Of a DNA stretch of 64,000 bases, positions 58,201-64,000 are shown in pieces. How positions within the stretch are numbered: position 1 is the first letter of the stretch; the number at the start of each line of letters is the position of its first letter. Source of the stretch: Flabesymbios commensalis (Eukaryota; Annelida; Polychaeta; Terebellida; Flabelligeridae); the NCBI GenBank assembly GCA_964017125.1, contig OZ024903.1, positions 111,649,255 to 111,713,254 on the forward strand, in the 5' to 3' direction. Position numbers and translations under genes: made by a program. A model generated the notes under the pieces. That model saw nothing but the letters and a program-made list of their open reading frames with translations. It did no database searches and was not told where the DNA came from.

Positions 58201-61200
58201 CTCATAGTGAAAGCCAACAGCAGGAGTGCGATTAAGGAATATTTACCACTTGTCCAAATAATGAGGTAGAATTCCTTCAGAGAAACGCTTTATTCCTGGT
58301 TTTGCGTCTGTCTGTAACTCCACAGCACAGAAAGCTGTGCATGGCTGCCACTGGGAATTATATGATACTCAGGGTACTTATGCCTTACACCAGCAATAAA
58401 ACAACAACGTTTGTATCTAATGAAATGATCTACTGACACAATCATAATCTTAATGCCCTGAAATCGCGTTTCAAAATATAGGCAGGTGTTGTTTTAGTCT
58501 CATAATGATGCTGCTAAACTCTTTACAGATCTTTGTTTATTAGTGCCCCCACTTATTTAAAAGTTCCGCCACTATTTAATATATTTTAGCTTTTTGAACA
58601 CGTTTTCACAACAGCATTAGGAGTAAAAGGTCAGTCCATTGAAAAGGCAAGGAATACCAGTGTGGGGATATTATTGGGGATATTGTTGATCTTGTGTTAT
58701 AACATTATAAGCATCATTGTGTTAAAAAATGTTTGCATTTGTTTGCAGTTTTCTACAGACTTGGAAAAGAATAAATTATTTATACAAGGTTTGTCATATG
58801 CGACAACCAAAGAAGAAGTGGAAAAAATATTTGGTGAAGTAAGTTTTATCTATGTATTCTGACCCTCATGGATGGCATGTTTATCCTGTGATAAAAAGAC
58901 GTCTCTGTGTTTATCACATGTGCCAATATGGAGCTAATTATAGGTCATCGCTGGCAATGTTTAGACATTTGACTGACACTTTTTAAAATCACAATTGACG
59001 GAGTCTAGTATTACGAAATGTCTGCTCATACATTTTCCGTAACAAATTTTGTTGGTTGACACGTTTTTTTCATGTTGTGTCTCCCTCGTTAAGCAACAAA
59101 TCAATCATTATGCAGAAAGAGGATTGCAATCAGATTTTGCCACTTAACAATCGTAGGTGACACACCGTCTTTAAACGTCAGAATCTGATGTCTAAAGACG
59201 GTCCTCACACTGAAAGTATTAAAACAAAATTATAATGGCCGTAGACTCATAACACAGGTATTGAAATGAAACATAAAGAGATAACTAAGACATTTATGAT
59301 GATTTCAAATTAGAAATAACCCTTTGCTCTCCATTGTTTATACAACAATATTTGAGCTTTGTAAGGCTTAAAATAGGAGATATCTTAGTCATCCTGATTG
59401 GTGATTTCACATTTTGTTCTTTTCAATATTTCTGCCAGGATGAAGGTCTGAGATGTTGCTCAACATTCAGCCAGCATTGGGTTGACGTGCTTCCACACAG
59501 TCATAATTATTTTGTTCAGAAATATCTTTGTACATTTTTAGAAAGCGATAACAAATGACATCAGTACTGTACTATTACGAAAAAATTTATACTCATCTAT
59601 AATTACTTGCACAATTATTCTATTTACCAGCATGGTGCGCTGAAAGACGTGAGGATTGTAACTAACCGAGCTGGAAAGTCAAGGGGTCTAGCATATGTTG
59701 AATATGAAAATGATGTACGTATCCTATTGTGTTACAGATATGAATGAATAACCTTCCAGCTCTTTATCATGTGAATTAACACTTAAAGTGCTAAGTAGAA
59801 TAATATAAATTTTCACCTACTTGAAGTTATGTCTCGCTACCGCGCCCCACAACCTCAAGTGGGTGAAAATTACCCACATTTGTTTAATTCAGAATAAAAC
59901 AGTTGCAAATTTCTATGTTTAAACACACATTTCATTCCCAATACCTGATTTAATCTGCTAATAAAACATTAAGAACTATTCTCGTGCTTAGGGCTTAATA
60001 TTCTCAAAATATAGCAGCGAACACGATACACCGAAACAATGTTATTTGAACGCTAGCCCAACGTCTTCGAGGCTGGCCCAACATTAAAACAACATTGGTT
60101 CAGTGTTTGCTGAGATAGCCCCAGAAGAATCCAAGAAATTCCACGAGACAGATCACACTGATTCTGTTTTATCTCGTAGATGTTTTAGATCTGTAATCTT
60201 TCATAAATCATAACGCAGGTTTTAATGTGAACAGCTTTGATTTTCCACTTTCAACATTTGAACATTATTACAGTTTCATAATTTTCTGCCTAATAAGTCA
60301 CCATATAAGACTATATACTTCATATTGATTGTATTAAATTGATTGTGCATCAGATACATTTTTATTAATTGAAAAAGTCTACATTTTTAAAACAAGTCTT
60401 TATTGTCATTATAATTTGGAAGTTTAAATAATGTTTATTATTAAAAATTGCCTTTGATTTTCAGAATGAAGCGGCCCAGGCGGTAATGAAGCTAGATGGT
60501 TTTCAGATTGGTGATTATAGCAAGTCTGTCGCAATCAGTAATCCACCGGTCAGGAAACAACCCATAGCTCAGAGAGACACATTTGTTCCAACTCTCGGAA
60601 GCGGGAAAAAAGATTTTGGAATGTGAGTTACATTTTAGTCTTGTTAAGATAATAGTTACCAAATATAGTTATTGTGGATGAATTTAGGCACCCCATGCCA
60701 GGGGGAGGCTCTTTTTATTAGTACGGTTTGACTTTCTCCGCCACCGCATGTGGCGGCGGCCATACCTTGTCACCCTCATATCTATAAAACCGCTTCTCAG
60801 ATTCATTCGATGTTCCACATATTGATAACTTCAATTAATTAATTCCTATGCTGCATCAAGTTTTCAGAAAGTTAGGAATAATATCCGGGTCATGGCAGCC
60901 AACTTTTTTAGTCAAATTAGGACCTTGTCACCCTGATAACTTCAAAGCCGCTTAATATCCGATATACTCAATATTCAACATACTGCATAGTGTAACAATG
61001 TTAAGTAACAGGTGTCTAAATTGGGGTTTCGGTAAGTAAAGGGTATAATAAACATGCTGTCCTGGGCTGTTTACATGTGAACCACATGGTGGAGACGGTA
61101 CTGCGACAAGTACTAATTGTCACACAGGAGGTCCCCTAGTTCTGGAGGCCTGTGTGAGTCGGTTCTGGGAAACAGCCCAGGAATGTCAATGTATATCAAA

Positions 61201-62157
61201 GTAAGGATCCTGATTGGTGGAGACGTCATTTCACCACAGGAAGTGACCGCGCCCTTCGGGATCCGCTATAAAGGAAGGCGCCCACAGCCTTTGAGAGAGA
61301 AATTGGGGAGTATTCTAACAGAGACGTTTCGGGTTTGGCTAAGTTTGGTGGGAGTTGCTTCGGTATCTAACATCTTGTAGATCACTGAAGCAACAGCAAA
61401 ATTATCAACAAATTACACAACGAGATATAAGTACTAACATCAGTGTACTGAGAAATTGAATGTTTTATGCTTAATATATATTTTATATATATTCAAGAGT
61501 TAAGTATTTTATCCACGAGTGTTGTGTTTGCCGTGCCAGAACATTTGGACACCCGACGATAGCGTGTCAACGTATATCACTTGTTACATTGGCGCGTGAC
61601 CAGGATAACGTCCCACAGGTCACCCGTTTACATCGGCCCCGTGACGAGTAGTTTTGTGTCACGGATAAGACCCGTTTACATTGGTGCCATGACCAGGATT
61701 TGTGTCACGGATAAAACCCATTTACAATAGTGGGATTAATTCCTAGACTGCATCAATTCACCTATGAATCCATACATTTAATAACACTAAATTTTGATTA
61801 ATTGAAAAAAAATTTTAATGACTTATCCTTACTATTATTAGTTCTGATCAATGAGAAGTGTACAAGTGCTGTTGTGGTTGGTACAATATAATTATGATGG
61901 CTTTACAGTAAATAATATGGCGATGTAATGCTACTACATTTCATTTTGTGTTTTGCAGAAGAGGAAAAGCTCGTACTCGAGTCGGCATGGTGCCCCGTAA
62001 CGTCCAGAAGTCAAACACAAATAACTCATCCAAACCTACCACTACAGATGTTCCTAAAAAAATATCACAAAGTAATGCCAACGGTACCACAGACAAGACC
62101 ACATCGTCATCTGACAAAATGTCAAATGACGACTTCAGAAAAATGCTAATGAAATAA
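40130..62157 (+). CDS. SART3: SART3 (U6 snRNA-binding recycling factor), partial at 5' end; 19 exons
   Basis: SART3 (p110, the animal Prp24 counterpart) binds U6 snRNA and promotes U4/U6 snRNP reassembly in the nucleus. The joined exons give 752 residues. They start inside the HAT-repeat domain (LFKRQLALPLMNMAETMAEL, against the human LFRRQLAIPLYDMEATFAEY), continue through HAT helices to DWPETVFEAYLTFEREEG, and pass a Lys/Glu-rich linker with a nuclear-localisation look. RRM1 follows (RNP2 IFISNLDY, RNP1 KSKGFAYVEM), then RRM2 (RNP2 LFIQGLSY, RNP1 KSRGLAYVEY), and the conserved end KMSNDDFRKMLMK, which matches the human tail KMSNADFAKLFLRK. All junctions keep phase, one by a GC donor. The exons for about the first 290 human-equivalent residues were not found, so the true start is missing. 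Coordinates span introns; the exons are listed separately. Confidence 0.95.
40757..40881 (+). CDS. SART3: SART3 exon b (HAT region)
   Basis: Completes Asn and reads MAETMAELEEWCTDD and KYNRAFNKLQELQEFEDNL, ending on a codon boundary before the donor GTTAGC, which lacks the usual A at +3 and A at +4. It matches human MEATFAEYEEW..NYNKALQQLE. Confidence 0.85.
41222..41377 (+). CDS. SART3: SART3 exon c (HAT region), source of the 52-bp satellite
   Basis: 52 codons: ERMEPPRLEAYLKYIKFEKE, DNPARIQCIYERCLVENC and LIPSVWLQYTKYL, matching human PRLAEYQAYIDFE..GDPARIQLIFERALVENCLVPDLWIRYSQYL. The donor is GTGAAA. The last 47 nt are unit 1 of the satellite that follows. The frame meets a stop (TAA, 41,420-41,422) before the donor of unit 2, so only this first donor keeps the protein open. 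Confidence 0.9.
41331..47680 (+). repeat. 52-bp satellite made of an exon end plus its 5' splice site, ~122 units
   Basis: The unit is AAAACTGTCTGATCCCCAGT, then GTCTGGTTACAATACACTAA, then ATACCTGGTAAG. It corresponds to the final 47 nt of SART3 exon c followed by the splice donor. The tract is 6,350 bp long; most units are 52 bp and some lack 6 bp (GGTAAGAACTGATCC). Variants are few (CTGTCTG/CTGTTTG, CCCCAG/CCCGAG, ACCTGG/AGCTGG). Nearly every unit after the first has the strong donor CTG|GTAAGA, whereas unit 1 has CTG|GTGAAA. It fills most of the intron to 48,144. Confidence 0.97.
48145..48283 (+). CDS. SART3: SART3 exon d (HAT region), source of the 78-bp satellite
   Basis: From acceptor CCATTACAG: DMNIRVKEIVMSVYERAVRN, CPWSADLWLGYVKAMERNRC and THNKVL, matching human VKDLVLSVHNRAIRNCPWTVALWSRYLLAMERH. 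It ends phase 1 at the donor AG|GTAGGT. The last 61 nt are unit 1 of the satellite. Confidence 0.9.
48223..49077 (+). repeat. 78-bp (26-codon) exon-derived satellite, 11 units
   Basis: Each unit encodes, in the exon frame, a HAT-helix-like peptide LWLGYNRARERNRCEQNKVL plus GRFSVT, and contains the donor CTAG|GTAGGT. Because 78 is a multiple of three, the frame continues from unit to unit. It is open through unit 2 and meets a stop in unit 3 (TGA near 48,382), and units 4-11 are open again for 199 codons. The donors of units 1 and 2 can both join in frame to exon e. Confidence 0.95.
49081..49275. repeat. ~90-bp tandem duplication, 2 units
   Basis: AGAGCCAGGGTCAAGAATGA at 49,081 is repeated as AGAGCCAGGACGAGGAATGA at 49,171, with TCAGAGCCATGGAAACC / TCAGAGCCAAGGAAACC inside. 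It directly follows the 78-bp satellite and may be a decayed relative (AGAGCC.GA.A..GAA). Confidence 0.7.
49522..49629 (+). CDS. SART3: SART3 exon e (HAT region)
   Basis: Reads (E)SFNRALCVGFSQGSDYLLI and WTGYCDYLRRRIYWGE between ATTTCAG and GTGAGT, matching human FEKALNAGFIQATDYVEIWQAYLDYLRRR. Phase 1 to phase 1. Confidence 0.9.
49796..50075. mobile_element. Foldback MITE with TTAA duplication in SART3 intron
   Basis: AGGGACATGCCCAGG at the left pairs with GGACATGTCCCT at the right, followed inwards by TAAAATCATCAAAAAATCTG and its inverse; both ends abut TTAA. Related fragments are at 39,405-39,485 and 39,955-40,085, just upstream of exon a. Confidence 0.75.
50227..50292 (+). CDS. SART3: SART3 exon f (HAT region)
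   Basis: Between TTGACAG and GTATTG: (D)HKKELEELRTTFDKAITYL and DE, matching human SKELEELRAAFTRALEYL. Phase 1 to 1. Confidence 0.85.
50430..51290. repeat. Degenerate ~180-bp tandem repeats with AAATGGCCGCC words
   Basis: Four loose units repeat ACAATCACATTCCCACGATA, CTGAAATTCAAAATGGCCGC and TTTTTTCTGGGTGCAAAA (near 50,560, 50,690, 50,920 and 51,050). Non-coding intron sequence with an element-like left edge CCCCGCCCGTAGGGGAAGGG. Confidence 0.6.
51460..51518 (+). CDS. SART3: SART3 exon g (HAT region)
   Basis: (A)FPVDGDPNCTLMHFWARLE between GAATTCAG and GTGAGT, matching human NESGDPSCVIMQNWARIE. Phase 1 to 0. Confidence 0.85.
52142..52225 (+). pseudogene. Partial duplicate of SART3 exon h with its acceptor
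   Basis: ATATGCATTGCCATATCTG and ATTTCAGGCAAAGTTTTGTC repeat the intron end and first ~40 nt of the real exon at 52,609 (ATCTGCACTGCCATATTTG, TATTACAGGCAAAGTTTTGT). The copy reads AKFCHNMGKARE, then diverges and stops within 18 codons. Its acceptor looks usable, so it is a potential poison exon. Confidence 0.8.
52375..52560. repeat. Family C element in SART3 intron
   Basis: TTGAAACCATCATAAATATC, TACCTGTGTTATGGGTCTAC and the palindrome GGGGATCGACTTGCTGACG / GTCGATCCCC; the element ends 48 bp before exon h. It lies between exon h and its upstream duplicate. Confidence 0.7.
52609..52718 (+). CDS. SART3: SART3 exon h (HAT region)
   Basis: AKFCHNMDKARELWNRILQR and GFANQAQSWMEYFNLE between ATTACAG and GTACTT, matching human NMQKARELWDSIMTRGNAKYANMWLEYYNLER. 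Phase 0 to 2. Confidence 0.9.
53207..53319 (+). CDS. SART3: SART3 exon i (HAT region)
   Basis: SFGDHKHCWKVLQRAINSVS and DWPETVFEAYLTFEREE, matching human HGDTQHCRKALHRAVQCTSDYPEHVCEVLLTMER. Phase 2 to 1; donor GTATTT. Confidence 0.9.
54067..54116 (+). CDS. SART3: SART3 exon j, with probable GC donor
   Basis: (G)TGCEAQLKRVNERRKE, matching human TETRLARVNEQRMKA. The next exon must be entered in phase 0. The only GT nearby (GTTAAT at 54,121) gives phase 1, which meets a stop downstream. A GC donor after GAG (GAG|GCTAGT) restores phase 0. The helix before this one in human (EDWDIAVQK) has no counterpart here. Confidence 0.7.
54640..54795 (+). CDS. SART3: SART3 exon k (Lys-rich linker)
   Basis: 52 codons: TAVKEGKLKAEQIKQMRQKG, TQKKLQNKKETVPKKKPEAA and QVKKEITSAPKK. 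This is the basic coiled and nuclear-localisation-like linker between HAT repeats and RRMs. Acceptor TATGTGCAG, donor AAG|GTGAAG. Phase 0 to 0. Confidence 0.85.
55250..55325 (+). CDS. SART3: SART3 exon l (linker)
   Basis: DEEFTAPSGPPVYKRKNASS and PTPQP between GTCAGCAG and GTAAAA. Low-complexity linker, phase 0 to 1. Confidence 0.8.
55714..55774. repeat. 27-bp perfect palindrome in SART3 intron
   Basis: Arms at 55,714-55,740 and 55,748-55,774 are perfect inverses (core GGGTATTCCCCCTG) around a 7-nt loop GCCAGGG. The sequence before it (TTTATTCAAATTGAAACTTG) is repeated after it (TTTATTCAGATTGAAACTTG). Confidence 0.9.
56170..56360. repeat. Palindrome family B hairpin and body
   Basis: TTTCACCCCCTTGAAGTTGG pairs with CAACTTCAAGCGGGTGAAAA around GCTCGCTAGCGC. 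The body with TTTAAACACTCGTTTCATTA follows. Confidence 0.7.
56584..56858 (+). CDS. SART3: SART3 exon m (linker and RRM1 start)
   Basis: A Pro/Gly and acidic linker (YFYPPGAPPGLQGAPPK, EKEEQMEAESETTDNDNAK) leads to the RRM1 beta-1 strand KKEQTIFISNLDYYTSEST and helix IRDIFSK. RNP2 is IFISNL. Donor AAA|GTAAGA, phase 1 to 0. Confidence 0.95.
57423..57506 (+). CDS. SART3: SART3 exon n (RRM1 RNP1)
   Basis: AGEISGIRLVKNFKGKSKGF and AYVEMIDE; RNP1 is KSKGFAYV with the aromatic pair intact. Phase 0 to 0. Confidence 0.95.
57784..57888 (+). CDS. SART3: SART3 exon o (RRM1 end)
   Basis: LAANEALKLDRTPIEGRPVF and VSRCEDKTANPTKFK, matching human ALQALEMDRKSVEGRPMFVSPCVDKSKNPDFK. Phase 0 to 0; donor GTGGGC. 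Confidence 0.95.
57985..58130. repeat. Imperfect inverted repeat in SART3 intron
   Basis: GGGAAGGCGAGATGG near 58,010 pairs with CCCATCTCGCCCAACAATG near 58,098, with outer arms CATGTATATACATACGAC and GTATATATTTTCTCGTACG. Possible MITE. Confidence 0.4.
58749..58838 (+). CDS. SART3: SART3 exon p (RRM2 start)
   Basis: FSTDLEKNKLFIQGLSYATT and KEEVEKIFGE, matching human TSLEKHKLFISGLPFSCTKEELEEI. RNP2 is LFIQGL. Donor GTAAGT. Confidence 0.95.
59155..59325. repeat. Family C element in SART3 intron
   Basis: The palindrome CGTCTTTAAACGTCAGAATC / GATGTCTAAAGACG is followed by TAATGGCCGTAGACTCATAA and CTAAGACATTTATGATGATT. The last block is the one shared with the 104-bp satellite. Confidence 0.7.
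59631..59714 (+). CDS. SART3: SART3 exon q (RRM2 RNP1)
   Basis: HGALKDVRIVTNRAGKSRGL and AYVEYEND; human HGTVKDLRLVTNRAGKPKGLAYVEYEN. Phase 0 to 0. Confidence 0.95.
59810..60110. repeat. Family B hairpin with body, followed by a family A copy
   Basis: CACCTACTTGAAGTTATGTC / CAACCTCAAGTGGGTG form the B hairpin. The body runs to TTAGGGCTTAATA, then a family A copy (CAGCGAACACGATACACCG, CTAGCCCAACGTCTTCGAGG, CTGGCCCAACATTAAA) ends near 60,110. Confidence 0.6.
60465..60622 (+). CDS. SART3: SART3 exon r (RRM2 end)
   Basis: NEAAQAVMKLDGFQIGDYSK, SVAISNPPVRKQPIAQRDTF and VPTLGSGKKDFG, matching human ASQAVMKMDGMTIKENIIKVAISNPP. Phase 0 to 2; donor GTGAGT. Confidence 0.95.
61118..61588 (+). mobile_element. 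LTR of a Ty3/Gypsy- or BEL-like element, fossil, in SART3 intron
   Basis: The segment begins TGTCACACAGG and ends TTGTTACA. It has a TATA-like CTATAAAGG at about 61,267 and is followed by TTGGCGCGTGACCAGGA, the usual look of a primer-binding-site region in this class. No internal genes are seen; after about 150 bp of leader-like sequence the intron resumes. It is therefore a broken fossil (LTR plus leader piece). Age cannot be judged from one LTR. Confidence 0.6.
61589..61735 (+). mobile_element. Leader-like sequence after the LTR, with repeated words
   Basis: TTACATTGGCGCGTGACCAGGATAA is echoed twice as TTACATCGGCCCCGTGACGAG and TTACATTGGTGCCATGACCAGG, each followed by TGTGTCACGGATAA. It looks like a short repeated leader. 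Fossil, non-coding. Confidence 0.5.
61959..62157 (+). CDS. SART3: SART3 terminal coding exon
   Basis: After TTTTGCAG the frame reads (I)RGKARTRVGMVPRNVQKSN, a Ser/Thr/Asn-rich stretch, then DKMSNDDFRKMLMK and TAA at 62,155-62,157. The last motif is the conserved SART3 C-terminus associated with Lsm-protein contact in the human and yeast (Prp24) proteins. Confidence 0.95.
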
Positions 62158-62449
62158 ATCCACATTCGGAAAACTGTTGCACTCCTTTTTGTATTGTGCC
62201 CATATCAGATTTTGAATCCGAATTCAACCTGTGCTGCTGAATTGTTTGCTTCTATTTTTCATTCATTTGAAGCATGACGAAATATATTTCTGTTAAAAAT
62301 AGACACCTGAAAAATTAAATAGGCTACGGTTTTAAGGTAGAAAGATAAGATTTTGTTTAATTTACTAGTTGTTTAATTACATGGTTTTTCGATGTGTTGT
62401 TTAAATGCATGATTTTTAGGCATGAAAATTTGATCCAATTTTATTATGG

Positions 62450-62510
62450 GAACACTTGAAGTTGTGGTTCACTGTAGCGAGACACAACTTCAAGTGGCTA
62501 AAAATGATTT
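62450..62510. repeat. Palindrome family B hairpin in 3' flank
   Basis: CACTTGAAGTTGTGGTTCAC and CACAACTTCAAGTGGC around TGTAGCGAGA. It probably lies in the SART3 3' UTR. Confidence 0.65.
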
Positions 62511-62969
62511 AATTCAGTGCTTTAATGGTTAACTTAAACGGAGGGGCTATTCGTATGAGTAAGTTATAATGGGAGTCAATGGGAGCCCGTCATTTCGTAA
62601 ACGAGGCTGCCCATAGAGTTACATTATGAAGATCACGTACGATTAGCCACTGCCTAACTAGTAGGTGGGTCATTATAATTCGCTAAGTAAACATTTCGCG
62701 CACCCAATACAACGGCACGCATGCACAGCATGTTCGACGTCCAAAGCAGCTAAATTTCATTCACTTTTGATTTGCGTCAGCAATTCACATCTCACCTAAA
62801 CCTAATTATGGGAAACATAATATTGTCAAGTGATTGGTTGGATCCAGTCCATCCAGACTTTAAAACACGACAATTTGAATATGTACCAGTAACTAAAAGA
62901 ATCATCTATGATAAAAAAAAACTTTTTTTGTTTATTTTCTATTATATTTTTATGTTTGTTGTAGAGCTA

Positions 62970-63167
62970 CGGCAGTGCTATGTCACAAACTGATTGTATT
63001 TATAATAATCTATAATATCAATAAATGATATTTTTGTATCGGTGTCATTCCTTATTATTGATCATGTACGACAGTGCTATGTCACAAACTGATTGTATTT
63101 ATAATAATCTATAATATCAATAAATGATATTTTTGTATCGGTGTCATTCCTTATTATTGATCATGTA
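62970..63167 (+). repeat. 99-bp tandem duplication carrying AATAAA
   Basis: CAGTGCTATGTCACAAACTG begins both units (62,973 and 63,072), which are almost identical. Each has ATATCAATAAATGATA followed by a TGTATCGGTGTC GU-rich word, so each could act as a poly(A) site. They are the nearest good candidates downstream of the SART3 stop. Confidence 0.8.
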
Positions 63168-63344
63168 TAGTCTTGAAATGTATAATTCAATGAAACATGC
63201 TTACTTTTTACACATTTCATTACCCCACAACAGATAATGTTACATTTGACCTAACATTATATGTATAAAACTAGTCTTATCTGCTAATATTGATTATTAA
63301 ATCAATTGATCAATTGCCACGAACTTTTTCATCTATTTTAGTGA

Positions 63345-63520
63345 CATTCAGGGTTCCTACACCTGGAAAAATAGGGCTGTCCTAGAAAATGCAATTTTCA
63401 GATTGTCCTGGAATACTGAAATTCTGATTAAAATGTCCTGAAATTTTTTTGGTCCATGGAATTTGGTTTTCTAAGAAAATGTTTCATGTGGGTGGAACGG
63501 ATGGCCAGGAAAGGGGTGAG
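63345..63520. mobile_element. Decayed MITE fragment of CAGGGTTCC type
   Basis: CAGGGTTCCTACACCTGGAA begins a segment with repeated TGTCCTGGAA/TGTCCTGAAA words, like the left half of the element at 4,505. The right end is not clear. Confidence 0.4.
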
Positions 63521-63784
63521 TAGGCCATGTGAATAAATACAATTATCAGATATTATATATTAATAAATCTTTGATGAAACGGATGTCCCATCAGAAAGTA
63601 CCAGTCCCATTTTTGCCTTACTAGCTAGTATATTTGACTAAAAATCCGGTATGAAGTTTGAAACAATATATACGGACCTAGCAGCAATATCGAGAACAAT
63701 TCGCTTTCAAGATTTTTATAATGCAGCAAATGCACACTGTTTTGTGCACTATATGTACAGCCTTGATAACCAATCTGCGAGTCA

Positions 63785-63835
63785 AACCCAATATGCCCAA
63801 TTTAGCCTGTATGTGCAAAAGCCCCCCTTCATTCA
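63785..63835 (+). mobile_element. SINE 3' remnant
   Basis: TGCCCAATTTAGCCTGTATG resembles GGCCCAGTTTAGCCTATATG of the dimeric SINE, followed by a CATTCATTCA tail. Confidence 0.4.
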
Positions 63836-64000
63836 TTCAGTAAAATAAGTTTGTAGAAAACCATTGAAAGATTGGGAAGTGCAATTGTGAATATGCACTT
63901 ACTACATTATAATTGTGGTGTTCTTGGAAAAAAAGAGGCGATTTCACCTTGGAAATGTTGACTGCCCATATACATATTAATATAGGAGATCTGTCCCGCA

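Noticed and set aside
62772-62993. Small gene after SART3
   Set aside because: The middle (HPDFKTRQFEYVPVTKR) has some coding look, but there is no acceptor, and the end runs into the 99-bp duplication; more likely 3' UTR.

Overview
The window is animal nuclear DNA, AT-rich and full of repeats. Exons are spliced with GT-AG junctions, and there are LINE, SINE, Harbinger, DIRS-like and LTR-kin remnants and many foldback MITEs. A marine invertebrate (mollusc or other lophotrochozoan) fits best, but the species cannot be fixed from sequence alone.

Layout. 1-2,140: part of a DIRS/Ngaro-like retroelement fossil on the minus strand, running off the left edge. 2,780-10,056: the 3' part of an unrecognised plus-strand gene; five phase-compatible exons join without a stop and end in TGA at 10,054-10,056. 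Its introns hold MITEs and a ~175-bp satellite, and a 52-bp satellite with one TGACGTCA-type site per unit begins just after its stop. 11-40 kb: a gene-poor desert with foldback elements, a 104-bp satellite (14.6-16.3 kb), tRNA-derived SINEs, a 762-bp tandem duplication, a 1.03-kb TIR element, a 2.0-kb PIF/Harbinger element and a 5'-truncated LINE (about 29.94-33.73 kb). 40,130-62,157: nineteen exons of SART3 on the plus strand, from the middle of the HAT-repeat domain through two RRMs to the conserved C-terminal tail. 62.2-64 kb: 3' flank with a 99-bp duplication carrying AATAAA, a fragment of a dispersed element and a SINE remnant.

The SART3 exons total 2,259 nt (753 codons with stop) and keep phase at every junction, provided one intron uses a GC donor. 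SART3/Prp24-type proteins bind U6 snRNA and help reassemble U4/U6 snRNPs. The exons for roughly the first 290 residues expected from the human protein were not found.

The most striking structure lies inside SART3. The 3' end of exon 3, with its 5' splice site, is repeated about 122 times as a 52-bp satellite of 6.35 kb (41,331-47,680). The 3' end of the next exon, again with its 5' splice site, is repeated about 11 times as a 78-bp, 26-codon satellite (48,223-49,077). Two consecutive introns therefore start with arrays of near-identical candidate splice donors, in a gene for a spliceosome-recycling factor. Several families of short palindromic repeats recur across the window and probably represent abundant uncharacterised MITEs.
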